Positions 35,389-43,290 of a stretch of 57,329 nt of DNA are shown in pieces. The notes beneath the pieces are model-generated. The model made no database searches and was not told the DNA's origin. It saw only the letters and a list, made by a program, of their open reading frames with translations. Source of the stretch: Acidimicrobiia bacterium (GTDB lineage: Bacteria > Actinomycetota > Acidimicrobiia > Acidimicrobiales > Aldehydirespiratoraceae). The stretch is taken from assembly GCA_024421095.1 (NCBI GenBank), contig JAHQYM010000004.1, forward strand, positions 1 through 57,329, in the 5' to 3' direction. Each line of letters starts with the position of its first letter. Position 1 is the first letter of the stretch. The position numbers were made by a program, and so were the translations under genes.

Positions 35389-36375
35389 ATGCAGCGCGTC
35401 TTTTCGGGTATTCAGCCCACTGGTCAACTACACCTCGGTAACTATCTGGGGGCGGTACACAACTGGGCGAAAATGCAGCAACATTCGGATGCCTTCTACT
35501 GCATAGTTGACCTGCATTCGATTACTACACCCCAAAAGGCGGGCAGCATCGGCCGAGAAACGCTGCGGCTGGCGCAGATGTTGTTGGCTGCTGGCCTTGA
35601 CCCGCAAGTCTGCACCTTGTTTGTGCAAAGCCATGTGCGTGAACACACCGAATGTGCTTGGCTGCTCGAATGCACGGTTTCGTTCGGCGAACTCTCACGT
35701 ATGGCGCAATTCAAAGACAAATCTTCGCGCCACGAGTTTATCTCTGCGGGGTTGTTCACTTACCCGGCGCTTCAAGCAGCCGACATTTTGTTGTACGACA
35801 CCAACGTGGTTCCGGTAGGGGCCGACCAGAGGCAACACATTGAACTGACACGCGATATTGCCGAACGGTTCAATCACCGCTACGGCGATACTTTTGTGTT
35901 GCCCACAGCGGTTGTGCCTGCCACGGCTGCTCGGGTGATGGACTTGCAACGACCTAGCGACAAGATGTCTAAATCGTTGAACTCACCTAAAGGTACGATT
36001 GATCTGCTTGATGAACCAACACATATCCGCAAGAAGATCCGCAGCGCAGTTACCGACAACGAATCTGATGTGCGTTTTGATGTGGCCAACAAACCCGGTG
36101 TGAGTAACTTGTTGTCAATCCTCGCGGCTGCTACCGACCGAGACCCCAATACGGTAGCCACCCAATACCATCAATATGGGGCACTCAAGGACGACACCGC
36201 TGATGCCGTAATCGCTTTGCTAGCTCCCTTTCAGGCGAGGTTCTCTGAACTTGAAGCCGACCCGGCGCAAACCTCTCGGCTGTTGCAGGACGGTGCCGAT
36301 AAAGCTCGCGAACTCGCTGCTTCGACCCTGCGGCGCGCCAAAACGAACATTGGGTTCTTGAGTGACACTTATTGA
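35389..36375 (+). CDS. trpS: Tryptophanyl-tRNA synthetase
   Basis: A class I synthetase charging tRNA-Trp. The HIGH-type motif is PTGQLHLGNYLGAVHNW, and the KMSKS motif is PSDKMSKSLNS. Other marks: AADILLYDTNVVPVGADQRQHIELTRDIAERFN and the C-terminal DKARELAASTLRRAK helix. The ATG at 35389 has GTAGG about 8 nt upstream; a GTG at 35383 is in frame. The upstream leader at 35257-35353 may regulate it. Confidence 0.95.
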   Translation: MQRVFSGIQPTGQLHLGNYLGAVHNWAKMQQHSDAFYCIVDLHSITTPQKAGSIGRETLRLAQMLLAAGLDPQVCTLFVQSHVREHTECAWLLECTVSFGELSRMAQFKDKSSRHEFISAGLFTYPALQAADILLYDTNVVPVGADQRQHIELTRDIAERFNHRYGDTFVLPTAVVPATAARVMDLQRPSDKMSKSLNSPKGTIDLLDEPTHIRKKIRSAVTDNESDVRFDVANKPGVSNLLSILAAATDRDPNTVATQYHQYGALKDDTADAVIALLAPFQARFSELEADPAQTSRLLQDGADKARELAASTLRRAKTNIGFLSDTY

Positions 36376-36427
36376 GCGGTGAGCCGGTACTGCGATTGAG
36401 CCGGCACTGCAACTATTGCTGCGGTGC

Positions 36428-36613
36428 TTACTCTGGAAGCGGCATGAATGCTTGTTTTGTGCTGATTGGATCGGCAAAATCGTCTGGCAAGGGAACATCG
36501 GGGGCTTCTTCTGTCCCGCAACCGTTGCCGCCTACGATTGCTCGCAGTTCTTCTTCGGTGAGTTCGTTCTCTGTTTGAGAACGCGCTTCGTGTGTTTGTA
36601 GGGTATCGCCCAT
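36428..36613 (-). CDS. Small double-glycine-leader peptide (RiPP/bacteriocin-like precursor)
   Basis: A 61-residue frame with an excellent ribosome site, AAGGAG 7 nt before the ATG at 36613. Residues 1-29 look like a leader: polar start, then ENELTEEELRAIVGG, which matches the helical leader ending in Gly-Gly cut by C39 peptidases (compare LSDEELxxVxGG of Nif11/lantibiotic-like precursors). The 32-residue core has one Cys (NGCGTEEAPDVPLP), several prolines and acidic residues, and ends in MPLPE. No modification enzyme, C39 transporter or immunity gene is nearby, so maturation would be in trans or not occur. I am sure of expression signals, less of the RiPP label. Confidence 0.6.
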   Translation of the reverse strand: MGDTLQTHEARSQTENELTEEELRAIVGGNGCGTEEAPDVPLPDDFADPISTKQAFMPLPE

Positions 36614-36679
36614 CGCAATCTCCTTCGTTTTGGTGGTTCTTGCTTGCCCAGATTGAACAAGAAAGTCTGGACACCAGAC

Positions 36680-36706
36680 AGTATAAGTGTTTTCAGCACT
36701 TGTCAA
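36680..36706 (-). promoter_or_regulatory. Promoter with operator-like inverted repeat for the GG-leader peptide
   Basis: On the minus strand TTGACA (36701-36706) is followed 15 nt later by TATACT (36680-36685), about 67 bp before the ATG. The spacer holds an inverted repeat, AAGTG at 36685-36689 and CACTT at 36697-36701, 7 bp apart. A repressor bound there would block RNA polymerase. The spacer is shorter than the optimal 17, as in promoters bound by activators that twist DNA. Confidence 0.5.
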
Positions 36707-36753
36707 CATTAGCGATAACAATATTGCCGAGGCTGCGGGTAGCGTCGCATTCC

Positions 36754-37818
36754 GTGAATGGACAGGGAACTGCGATTGTTGTCGGTGTGGGGTTGATTGG
36801 TGGTTCTGTGGCGTTGGCTTTGCGTAGGGCAGGTTGGTATGTCGTTGGTGTGGATACCGATGCGGCCACCGCGCAACATGCTCTAGCAACCGGCGTGGTT
36901 GATGAGGTTGGTGGTTTGGGGCCTTGCGACTTAGCGGTTATTGCTACGCCGGTTAATCTTATTGCGGGTCTGGTGCAGGCTGCCCTTGACGCTGGCGCAG
37001 CGGTGGTTACTGATGTGGGCAGTGTGAAAGCGCCGCTTGCCGCACTTTTGAGTGATGGGCGTTTTGTTGCTGGTCACCCAATCGCTGGCAGCGAACAAGA
37101 TGGGGTTTCTGGCGCGAACGCCGACATTTTTAGCGGCTCAGTGTGGGTGTTGTGTCCAACGGCAGACACTGATGATGCGGCGCTGTCTCGGGTGAAGGAG
37201 GTGGTATCGGTGTTCGGCGCGCAGGTGTTGGTGATGTCGCCGGAGCGTCATGATGAACTCGTGGCGGTGGTTTCACATGTGCCACATCTCACTGCTGCGA
37301 CGCTGATGCGAGTGGCGGCCAACCACGCTGAGCAGCAACGCAATTTGTTGCGTTTGGCCGCGGGTGGGTTCCGCGACATGACCCGCGTAGCTGCCGGTCA
37401 ACCATCGATATGGCCAGCGATATGTACCCAGAACTCGAAAGCTATTGTGAATGTGTTAGACGATTTGCTTACCGATTTGGCCTGGTTACGTGAAGCGGTG
37501 GCGAACCAGGATGAGCCGGCGTTGTTGACCCATCTTGAGGGAGCGAGGGTGGCGCGCCGTAATCTGCCGACCACCGCACCGGATGCTCAAAACATGTCCG
37601 AGATGCGGGTGCCGGTGCTTGACCGTCCTGGCGAGTTGGCGGCGATAGCGGTGCTGGCAACCGAACTTGATGTCAACATTTTCGATTTGGAGATTGCCCA
37701 TTCAAGCGAGGGGCCTCAAGGCGTGGTGGTGCTGTTAGTCGAATCTGAGACCGCTCCGAAATTGTCGATTGCGTTGCGTGAACGGGGTTATCGGCCTTCG
37801 ATTCAACCGTTGGGTTGA
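36754..37818 (+). CDS. tyrA: Prephenate dehydrogenase with ACT domain
   Basis: Makes 4-hydroxyphenylpyruvate for tyrosine. NAD-binding: AIVVGVGLIGGSVALALRRAG. Active-site segments: VTDVGSVKAPL, FVAGHPIAGSEQDGVSGA, VVSHVPHLTAATLM and GGFRDMTRVAAGQPSIW. An ACT domain at about 280-354 (VPVLDRPGELAAIAVLATEL) suggests feedback by an aromatic amino acid. The GTG at 36754 is preferred; the frame extends to 36592 but would overlap the divergent peptide gene and its promoter. Confidence 0.93.
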   Translation: MNGQGTAIVVGVGLIGGSVALALRRAGWYVVGVDTDAATAQHALATGVVDEVGGLGPCDLAVIATPVNLIAGLVQAALDAGAAVVTDVGSVKAPLAALLSDGRFVAGHPIAGSEQDGVSGANADIFSGSVWVLCPTADTDDAALSRVKEVVSVFGAQVLVMSPERHDELVAVVSHVPHLTAATLMRVAANHAEQQRNLLRLAAGGFRDMTRVAAGQPSIWPAICTQNSKAIVNVLDDLLTDLAWLREAVANQDEPALLTHLEGARVARRNLPTTAPDAQNMSEMRVPVLDRPGELAAIAVLATELDVNIFDLEIAHSSEGPQGVVVLLVESETAPKLSIALRERGYRPSIQPLG

Positions 37819-38130
37819 TGCGCCAGCATGGCGCAGCGGAGATGGCTTTGCTTTGTGCGCCCGCCAAGTGGACAGTTTCGTTGGGTGTCACTGGAGTTCG
37901 TGACGACAACTAGCATCTGATTGATGCTGAGATGCTGAGCCCCAATCTTTGTGATGTGGTTGAGATTGCCGACTGGGTTTGTCTTTGTGCAACGCGCCGC
38001 ATCTGGTTGCTCCGTGTACGTTGCTGTTGCACCACCGCCGCGTGGGTTCTCGAAATGCCGAATCGCTCGGCGTTCAAAGCCGTGCTAGCACGCGTCAAAC
38101 CCGAAGAGCCTCTTCGGTTTGTTCACGGCT
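37819..38130. other. Intergenic stretch, no gene seen
   Basis: About 310 bp between convergent tyrA and the Thr-rich membrane protein. Short frames on both strands have unnatural Arg/Cys-rich composition and no ribosome site. No tRNA fold or strong terminator hairpin could be found by eye. Confidence 0.4.
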
Positions 38131-38568
38131 TTAGGCGACTTCGGTATCATCGGTATCTTCAGTTTCTTCGGTATCATCGGTGTCATCGGCAGGTGGTGTT
38201 GTTGGTTCAGTGACTGGGTACTCGGGGAACGTGGTAGAAGGCGGAATCGTGGTAGTCGTTGTCGTGGTGGTAGTGGTAGTAGTTGTTGGTGGTGCGGTTG
38301 TTCGTGGCGTGGCGACAACTGGCGAGGTAGTGGTGGTCGTTGTAACCAACGATGTGGTCGCCGGCGTACGCAATGTTGTGGTAGTCGTGGGCTCGGTTGT
38401 GGTAGTGGTGGGTAGCGTCACCGTAGTTGTGGTGGTGGATGACGTGGTGGATGACGTGGTGGAGGTGGTCGCAGGAGGGGGACTAGGCTCTGGATCATTT
38501 TGTATGGCGTAATACCCGATCAAAATCGATGTCGCGAGCATTACCGGTAACCACCACTCGAGTCGCAT
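38131..38568 (-). CDS. Single-span membrane protein with Thr-rich extracellular tail
   Basis: It starts MRLEWWLPVMLATSILIGYYA, one membrane segment, then ~100 residues that are mostly Thr with Pro, Ser and Val, and an acidic DDTDDTEE tail. Such Thr-rich segments behave as extended wall-crossing stalks. No enzyme domain is present. The ATG at 38568 is preferred to a start ten codons upstream. The repeats make the opposite strand open as well, but that reading (Val/Gly-rich) is a mirror artefact. Confidence 0.6.
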   Translation of the reverse strand: MRLEWWLPVMLATSILIGYYAIQNDPEPSPPPATTSTTSSTTSSTTTTTVTLPTTTTTEPTTTTTLRTPATTSLVTTTTTTSPVVATPRTTAPPTTTTTTTTTTTTTIPPSTTFPEYPVTEPTTPPADDTDDTEETEDTDDTEVA

Positions 38569-38628
38569 TAGTAGAAATACTAGCGGATGCTCGCCCAAGT
38601 GCGAACCCTGTTAGCAAAACCACAGTAC

Positions 38629-38901
38629 CTAATCCGCTTGGTGGTGGGTACGGTCGTGACGGATTGCAGCTTTGACGGCGTAATCTAAGATGATCGCTGG
38701 GGCTAACAAGACCGACCCAACGATCACGGCAACGATCACGATTCGCGCAACCACAGTATTGAAACCGTTTACGAGCCCAAACACAAACACCAGCAGAGAA
38801 AATAGGTACAGCAGGTAACCAAGCCTTTGACCCCACTTAGCCGCGCGGGCGGCGCGAGCACGCGCAACAATAACCGGGTCAACGGGTTGATCTGCTGCCA
38901 T
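38629..38901 (-). CDS. Small two-span membrane protein of unknown function
   Basis: A 90-residue protein with a basic N-terminal helix (ARARAARAAKWGQRLG), then two membrane spans (YLLYLFSLLVFVFGLV and IVIVAVIVGSVLLAPAIIL) and a His-rich polar end. I do not recognise a named family. It lies between other minus-strand envelope genes, 60 bp upstream of the Thr-rich protein, and is likely in one transcript with it. Confidence 0.65.
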   Translation of the reverse strand: MAADQPVDPVIVARARAARAAKWGQRLGYLLYLFSLLVFVFGLVNGFNTVVARIVIVAVIVGSVLLAPAIILDYAVKAAIRHDRTHHQAD

Positions 38902-38942
38902 CACATGCCAATCGCCTGAAACCGATTAGGTGGCGGCGTTCA

Positions 38943-39689
38943 CTAAGGTGCAGGAGTCCAATTTTGGTCGGGTTTTGATTGAAGGTCAGGTGGACTCGAT
39001 TCAGGAAATCTGGGTGGCGGATCAGCGTATACGGAAACTTGTGAAGTTTCGGTTAGCTCAAGGTCTATGTTGATAGCCTTCGTGGGTTCGGGATCCTCAG
39101 CGCTGGCGTGAGTGAACTCATCGGCAGTGAATAATTGGGAATATGGATCGCTCCGTCTTCGGTTGTTGAGTAGCACATTGCCGACAACATTGGCTAAACC
39201 GACCAGAAAAATCAAGTCGCCGATAGATAGCACTTGTTCGATCCAGCGAACCGGAAATGTGTCACCCAAGAAACCAAGTAAGGTGTCGCCGTCGGCAAGT
39301 TCAGTATGACCTGACGTGTAACGGACACCACCTTCTAGTGCTTCGCTGGTGACTATTTCTGCTTCGACTAGGGCGTGTGGCCGAACCGGTGTCTCAAAGT
39401 TGAGGAGAAAAACGAAAAGGTTCAGCGCTAAACCTATTGAGATGATGACCATACCCACTAGATGCAGGTTCATAACCGTGAACACAAAGGCAGTAGCAAG
39501 AGCCACGAAAGCGATTACGCCTTGTCGGTCTATGTTGGTCAGGGTCACAACCAGAGCGCACAACACTGCAGAGGCTAGGAACTCAGGATGGTAGATGCGT
39601 GTGTCGAGGATGGCTCTCAAGGTGCCGCCGCGGATTACCCCAACGATGGCACCGATAATCAGGGCCAATACCAGAACAGGGATTGTCAT
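38943..39689 (-). CDS. DUF5317-like membrane protein
   Basis: A 248-residue protein. The first ~180 residues have about five membrane segments (IPVLVLALIIGAIVGVIRGG with the typical RGG turn, FLASAVLCALVVTL, GVIAFVALATAFVFTV, GMVIISIGLALNLFVF, LIFLVGLANVVGNVLL), matching my memory of DUF5317. The region between spans four and five holds FLGDTFPVRWIEQVLSIGD. The C-terminus is a ~65-residue cytoplasmic, acidic, Pro-rich tail. Function is unknown. Confidence 0.65.
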   Translation of the reverse strand: MTIPVLVLALIIGAIVGVIRGGTLRAILDTRIYHPEFLASAVLCALVVTLTNIDRQGVIAFVALATAFVFTVMNLHLVGMVIISIGLALNLFVFLLNFETPVRPHALVEAEIVTSEALEGGVRYTSGHTELADGDTLLGFLGDTFPVRWIEQVLSIGDLIFLVGLANVVGNVLLNNRRRSDPYSQLFTADEFTHASAEDPEPTKAINIDLELTETSQVSVYADPPPRFPESSPPDLQSKPDQNWTPAP

Positions 39690-39788
39690 TGTTGTCCTCT
39701 CGGTTTCGCTTGCATTGCAACGGTTAGCTCCACACTAGCCGTTCAAGCGGTGAACTCGGCAGTGCTGCTGTAGTTGTTGATAGAAGCG

Positions 39789-40391
39789 CTACCAGCCAGA
39801 TTGGTGGGCATTTCCGACTAGTGCTTCTCCATCAAAACGTTCGACCCAGCAATGGATTTGGCGGTAGCGGGTATTGTCGCCCTCGAAGTTCGTTTTGTTG
39901 GGTGTGATCACGCCGATACCCAACTCCGACAGTTCGTAGCTGCTGCCAACCCAGAATTCAAACTCTCGGTAACAAGATTGCACAGCAAAGTCTTCCATGA
40001 TGTCGTCACCCGGATAGATTGATGGATGCGGAGCTGGATAGTTTAACGTGAAATAGATTTGATGATCATGTGGCAAGTCACAGTTTATGAGACTCGTGAT
40101 GACAACTGATTTGCCGGCTTGTAGGCTCTCGAGCCGATTGAAACAATCCCCCACAGTTAGTGAGTACTGATTGACTATGGCACCCCGAATTTGGGGAATG
40201 GTCGTGTCGGTTTGTGCGTCAGCGTTAGCTGATCTTGAGGTGGTTTGGTTGGGGGGAGCGTTTTCTTCGGCATTGAGCCGTTCCGAAACGTACTCGGCTG
40301 GGTCATCCAACGTGGGTGGCTCGCCAGCATCGTTACTGCAAGCGAGGACGACAAAGGCCATAACGCAAAGCTGGCAAAGCAACATTTTCAT
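39789..40391 (-). CDS. Septum-formation-family lipoprotein
   Basis: A lipoprotein signal, CQLCVMAFVVLAC with lipidated Cys near residue 18, is followed by a ~50-residue disordered linker. The folded domain resembles the Septum_form family: LTVGDCFNRLES, then INCDLPHDHQIYFTL, SCYREFEFWVGSSYELSEL and RYRQIHCWVERFDGE, with four Cys that could form two disulfides outside the cell. Starts at ATG 40391 or 40385. It is divergent from the ccm operon, 87 bp away. Confidence 0.65.
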   Translation of the reverse strand: MKMLLCQLCVMAFVVLACSNDAGEPPTLDDPAEYVSERLNAEENAPPNQTTSRSANADAQTDTTIPQIRGAIVNQYSLTVGDCFNRLESLQAGKSVVITSLINCDLPHDHQIYFTLNYPAPHPSIYPGDDIMEDFAVQSCYREFEFWVGSSYELSELGIGVITPNKTNFEGDNTRYRQIHCWVERFDGEALVGNAHQSGW

Positions 40392-40477
40392 TACCACGAT
40401 GCTAGACCTTGATGTGCGACTGCGGATGCTTGAGTTATGCGCCCACCGCGAGCGATTTCTGTCGGTAACGTTTAGTT

Positions 40478-41155
40478 GTGCCTATTGTGGAGTTGCGTGA
40501 TGTGGTCGTTTTGCTGGGTAGGTTTCCTGCCCTCAGTGGCCTGAATCTTTCGCTGAACAGAGCCGAAGTGGTGCTGCTGCAAGGGCCGAATGGCGCAGGC
40601 AAATCAACTTTGTTGCGGTTGTGCGGGGGTTTGTTGCGTCCCCATTCGGGTAGTGCAGTGGTGTTGGGTCATGACTTATGCACGGCTCGGGCTGCGCTGC
40701 GTTGTCGTGTGGGGCTTTTGGGCCACGACAGTGCGCTCTATGATGATTTAAGCGTTGTCGAGAATCTAAGGTTTTTTGCTAAGGCTGCAAGACTTCCGCC
40801 TCAAACGGTAGTTGCGGCGCTGGATCGTTTGGAGTTGTCCCGGCAGCTACATTCCGTGCCGGTGAGGCAACTTTCGGCAGGTCAAAGGCGGCGAGTGGCG
40901 TTAGCGACTGTGGTGCTGCGCCGTCCCGAATTATGGCTACTTGATGAACCCCATGCCGGTCTTGATCAAGAGGCGCGGAATCTGCTGGACGAACTAGTTG
41001 CTCAAGCGGTGTCTGCTGGGGCCACCGTGATAGTGGCATCTCACGATCATGAACGCACACTCAACTTGGCAACCCGCACGGTTACCATTGTTGGCGGGGC
41101 CGTGGCCACTCAAGCACAAACCGCTGCGGATACCTCTTCGAATCGGCGCTTGTGA
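40478..41155 (+). CDS. ccmA: Haem exporter ATP-binding protein CcmA
   Basis: ABC ATPase of the CcmABCD complex, which releases holo-CcmE. Walker A QGPNGAGKSTLLRLCGG, signature LSAGQRRRVALATVVLRRP, Walker B LWLLDEPHAGLD and switch His in ASHDH. The start is a GTG at 40478. First gene of the coupled operon: its stop overlaps the ccmB start by 4 bp. Family membership as CcmA rather than a generic ABC ATPase follows from its neighbours. Confidence 0.93.
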   Translation: MPIVELRDVVVLLGRFPALSGLNLSLNRAEVVLLQGPNGAGKSTLLRLCGGLLRPHSGSAVVLGHDLCTARAALRCRVGLLGHDSALYDDLSVVENLRFFAKAARLPPQTVVAALDRLELSRQLHSVPVRQLSAGQRRRVALATVVLRRPELWLLDEPHAGLDQEARNLLDELVAQAVSAGATVIVASHDHERTLNLATRTVTIVGGAVATQAQTAADTSSNRRL

Positions 41156-41823
41156 TGCTCGCGGATGTCTGGTTGGTGACCAACAAAGACCTTAGGATTG
41201 AGTGGCGTTCACGCGTTACCTTCAATCAAGTTGTGCCTTTTGCTCTGATTGTCTTGGTGCTTTTTGGTTTCGCGCTAGACACGAACCGAGCAGTTCTGCG
41301 AGCAGCCACCTCTGGCGTGTTTTGGTTGACGGTGCTGTTCGTGGCGGTAGTGGCGGTGACGCGATCAACAATGATCGAAATCTCCGATGGTGCTCGCCGC
41401 GCCCTGCTTTTGGGAGGCATTGAACCGGTGGCGATCTATTTTGGGAAGACGTTAGCTATTGCGATCCAACTGTTTGGAGTTGAGTTGTTGATGGTGGGTG
41501 GAGTGATATTTTTTTTCGACGCAACGATTGCATCTTGGCCGCTGCTCTTGGCCACTTGCGTGGTAGCAACTTGGTGTGTTGCTGCGAGTGGTACGTTGCT
41601 TGGTGCTTTGGTGGCAAATGTTGCGGCGCGAGACACCGTTTTGCCGATATTGTTGTTGCCGGTGTTGGCTCCGGTGCTGATCGCCGCTTCGCGGGCTTTT
41701 GATGATGCGCTTGGGGTGTTGGTTGTTGATGGTTGGGTTTGGCTTGGGTTGTTGGCAGCTTTTGGGATAGTGAACGCAACGCTTGGAACATTGGCTTACG
41801 GTACTTTGTTGGAGGAAGCCTGA
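41152..41823 (+). CDS. ccmB: Haem exporter permease CcmB
   Basis: A 223-residue membrane protein with six predicted spans. It starts with a cytoplasmic NKDLRIEWRSRVTFNQVVPFA, the conserved CcmB N-terminus (D-L-x-x-E-x-R). Further marks are ARRALLLGGIEPVAIYFGK and DTVLPILLLPVLAPVLIA. It pairs with CcmA. The start is GTG 41152 overlapping the ccmA stop, or ATG 41155. Confidence 0.92.
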   Translation: MMLADVWLVTNKDLRIEWRSRVTFNQVVPFALIVLVLFGFALDTNRAVLRAATSGVFWLTVLFVAVVAVTRSTMIEISDGARRALLLGGIEPVAIYFGKTLAIAIQLFGVELLMVGGVIFFFDATIASWPLLLATCVVATWCVAASGTLLGALVANVAARDTVLPILLLPVLAPVLIAASRAFDDALGVLVVDGWVWLGLLAAFGIVNATLGTLAYGTLLEEA

Positions 41824-41826
41824 ACT

Positions 41827-42594
41827 ATGAAAAATATTGCTACTAGTGTTGATGCTGCAACTACCAAGAGTCGCGCTACGCAAATCTTGGGTTTTGTGGT
41901 TCTGTTCGGGGTTTTGGCGCTGATCCTACTCGGGTTTTTTGCCGCTCCTGAAGATGACGAGCAGCGTGATGCTGTGCGTATGATATTTGTTCATGTGCCG
42001 TCAGCGTTTTTGACGTATGCGGCTTTTTCTGTAACCGCTGCCGGTTCGTTGATGTGGTTATGGAAACGTTCTCGGTGGTGGGATATCGTGGCCCATTCGG
42101 CTGCGGAGATTGGTGTGATTTTCTGTGGTTTGACTTTGTTTACTGGCTCGGTTTGGGGTCGACCTACGTGGAACACTTACTGGGATTGGGGGGATGTCCG
42201 CTTGGTCACCACTCTGATTCTGTTTTTGATGATGGTTGGCTACTTGGCTCTGCGCGCTGCTGGAGGCGAGGAAAACGCGGTTGCTACCCGTGCCGCGGTA
42301 GTGGGTCTCTTAGCGGCTGTCAACATCCCGATCATCAATCGGTCGGTGGAATGGTGGGCTAATCGCACACTTCATCAACGCTCTTCTTTGACTGACGGTA
42401 ACCTTGAAGATCTGACGTTGTTCACGCTTGTGGTTGGCATTGTGGTGTGGGTTCTGTTTTTCGTTTGGGCGATGATTCATCGTTTCCGTATTGGTTGGTT
42501 AGAGCACCAACTTCGGGACATCGAGTTGCAAGCTGCTATCGCTGGGCGCCGTGCCGAAACTGCTAATGATCCAACGGGGGGATCGTTGCCATGA
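41827..42594 (+). CDS. ccmC: Haem-handling protein CcmC
   Basis: CcmC presents haem to CcmE. The WWD-type motif is GRPTWNTYWDWGDVRLV, flanked by His residues in VHVPSAFLTYAAF and VEWWANRTLHQRSS, both expected haem ligands. Six membrane spans, 255 residues. Its TGA overlaps the ccmD ATG in an ATGA. Confidence 0.94.
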   Translation: MKNIATSVDAATTKSRATQILGFVVLFGVLALILLGFFAAPEDDEQRDAVRMIFVHVPSAFLTYAAFSVTAAGSLMWLWKRSRWWDIVAHSAAEIGVIFCGLTLFTGSVWGRPTWNTYWDWGDVRLVTTLILFLMMVGYLALRAAGGEENAVATRAAVVGLLAAVNIPIINRSVEWWANRTLHQRSSLTDGNLEDLTLFTLVVGIVVWVLFFVWAMIHRFRIGWLEHQLRDIELQAAIAGRRAETANDPTGGSLP

Positions 42595-42755
42595 CACATC
42601 TTGGTTATCTGTTAGTGGGTTGGAGCGTCAGTCTTGGTTGCGGTGTGCTCTATGCCATGCGGATTGCGTTTCGTGGCCGAGTGTTGTCACGCCAAGTTCC
42701 GGCAGACAAACGGCGTTGGATGCAGAGCAGCGACCACAGCAACAATGACTACTGA
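42591..42755 (+). CDS. ccmD: CcmD-like small membrane protein (54 aa)
   Basis: A 54-residue frame too short for most gene finders. It begins MTHLGYLLVGWSVSLGC, one membrane span, then the basic MRIAFRGRVLSRQ and a polar tail. Size, single span, basic C-terminal side and position between ccmC and ccmE match CcmD, which holds CcmE in the CcmABC complex. ATGA overlap with ccmC and an 11-bp overlap with ccmE show translational coupling. Confidence 0.8.
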   Translation: MTHLGYLLVGWSVSLGCGVLYAMRIAFRGRVLSRQVPADKRRWMQSSDHSNNDY

Positions 42756-43290
42756 TCTCACCCCGCTCCCGCCTCGACCACGCTATGCGCGCCGAACCGC
42801 GGGGCTTGCGGTGACGGTAGCACTCGTGGCCACAGCTGCCGTTGCGGTACTAGTTGTCAACCTTGTTGGAGGCACCCTGTATTTCTACAATGCTGATGAA
42901 GCTGTTGAGGAACGCGCCAGCATTGGTGATAGACGTTTCACTCTGCAAGGAACACCGATTGGTTGTTCGATTGTTGAAGGCTTGAGTGGCAACGAATCGG
43001 TAGTTGCCTTTAGCGTGATGTTTGCTGGGACTGCGGTTGATGTGGTGCATTTTGGCGACCCAGCCGAACTGTTCCAAGCAGATGTTTCTGTGGTGCTTGA
43101 CGGTGGTTGGGTTGAGCAATCACCCCAAGTTGCAGGGTTCGCTCCTCTCGCCAACGATGGTTGGCATTTCGCTTCAGACCGTATGCGTGTCAAACACGAC
43201 AACGATTACATCAACCGCGAAGGTTACGATGAACGGTTAGCGCGCAGTGCCGAGGCGGGAGGTTCAACCGAGGTGGTTTGCGAGGCGTGA
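42745..43290 (+). CDS. ccmE: Periplasmic-type haem chaperone CcmE
   Basis: CcmE binds haem covalently through a His. After a membrane anchor (TAGLAVTVALVATAAVAVLVV) comes an OB-fold with GTLYFYNADEAVEERASIGDRR split over residues 43-64. The haem-binding site is H151-D-N-D-Y155 near the C-terminus, matching HxxxY of the His-type CcmE rather than the Cys variant. The ATG at 42745 was chosen over an upstream start at 42634 that would overlap ccmD almost completely. Confidence 0.9.
   Translation: MTTDLTPLPPRPRYARRTAGLAVTVALVATAAVAVLVVNLVGGTLYFYNADEAVEERASIGDRRFTLQGTPIGCSIVEGLSGNESVVAFSVMFAGTAVDVVHFGDPAELFQADVSVVLDGGWVEQSPQVAGFAPLANDGWHFASDRMRVKHDNDYINREGYDERLARSAEAGGSTEVVCEA

Noticed and set aside
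35257-35389. T-box riboswitch for trpS
   Set aside because: The conserved T-box bulge sequence needed to pair with the tRNA end is not seen.
38119-38512. Plus-strand frames opposite the Thr-rich protein
   Set aside because: Low-complexity antisense artefact of ACC/ACA repeats.
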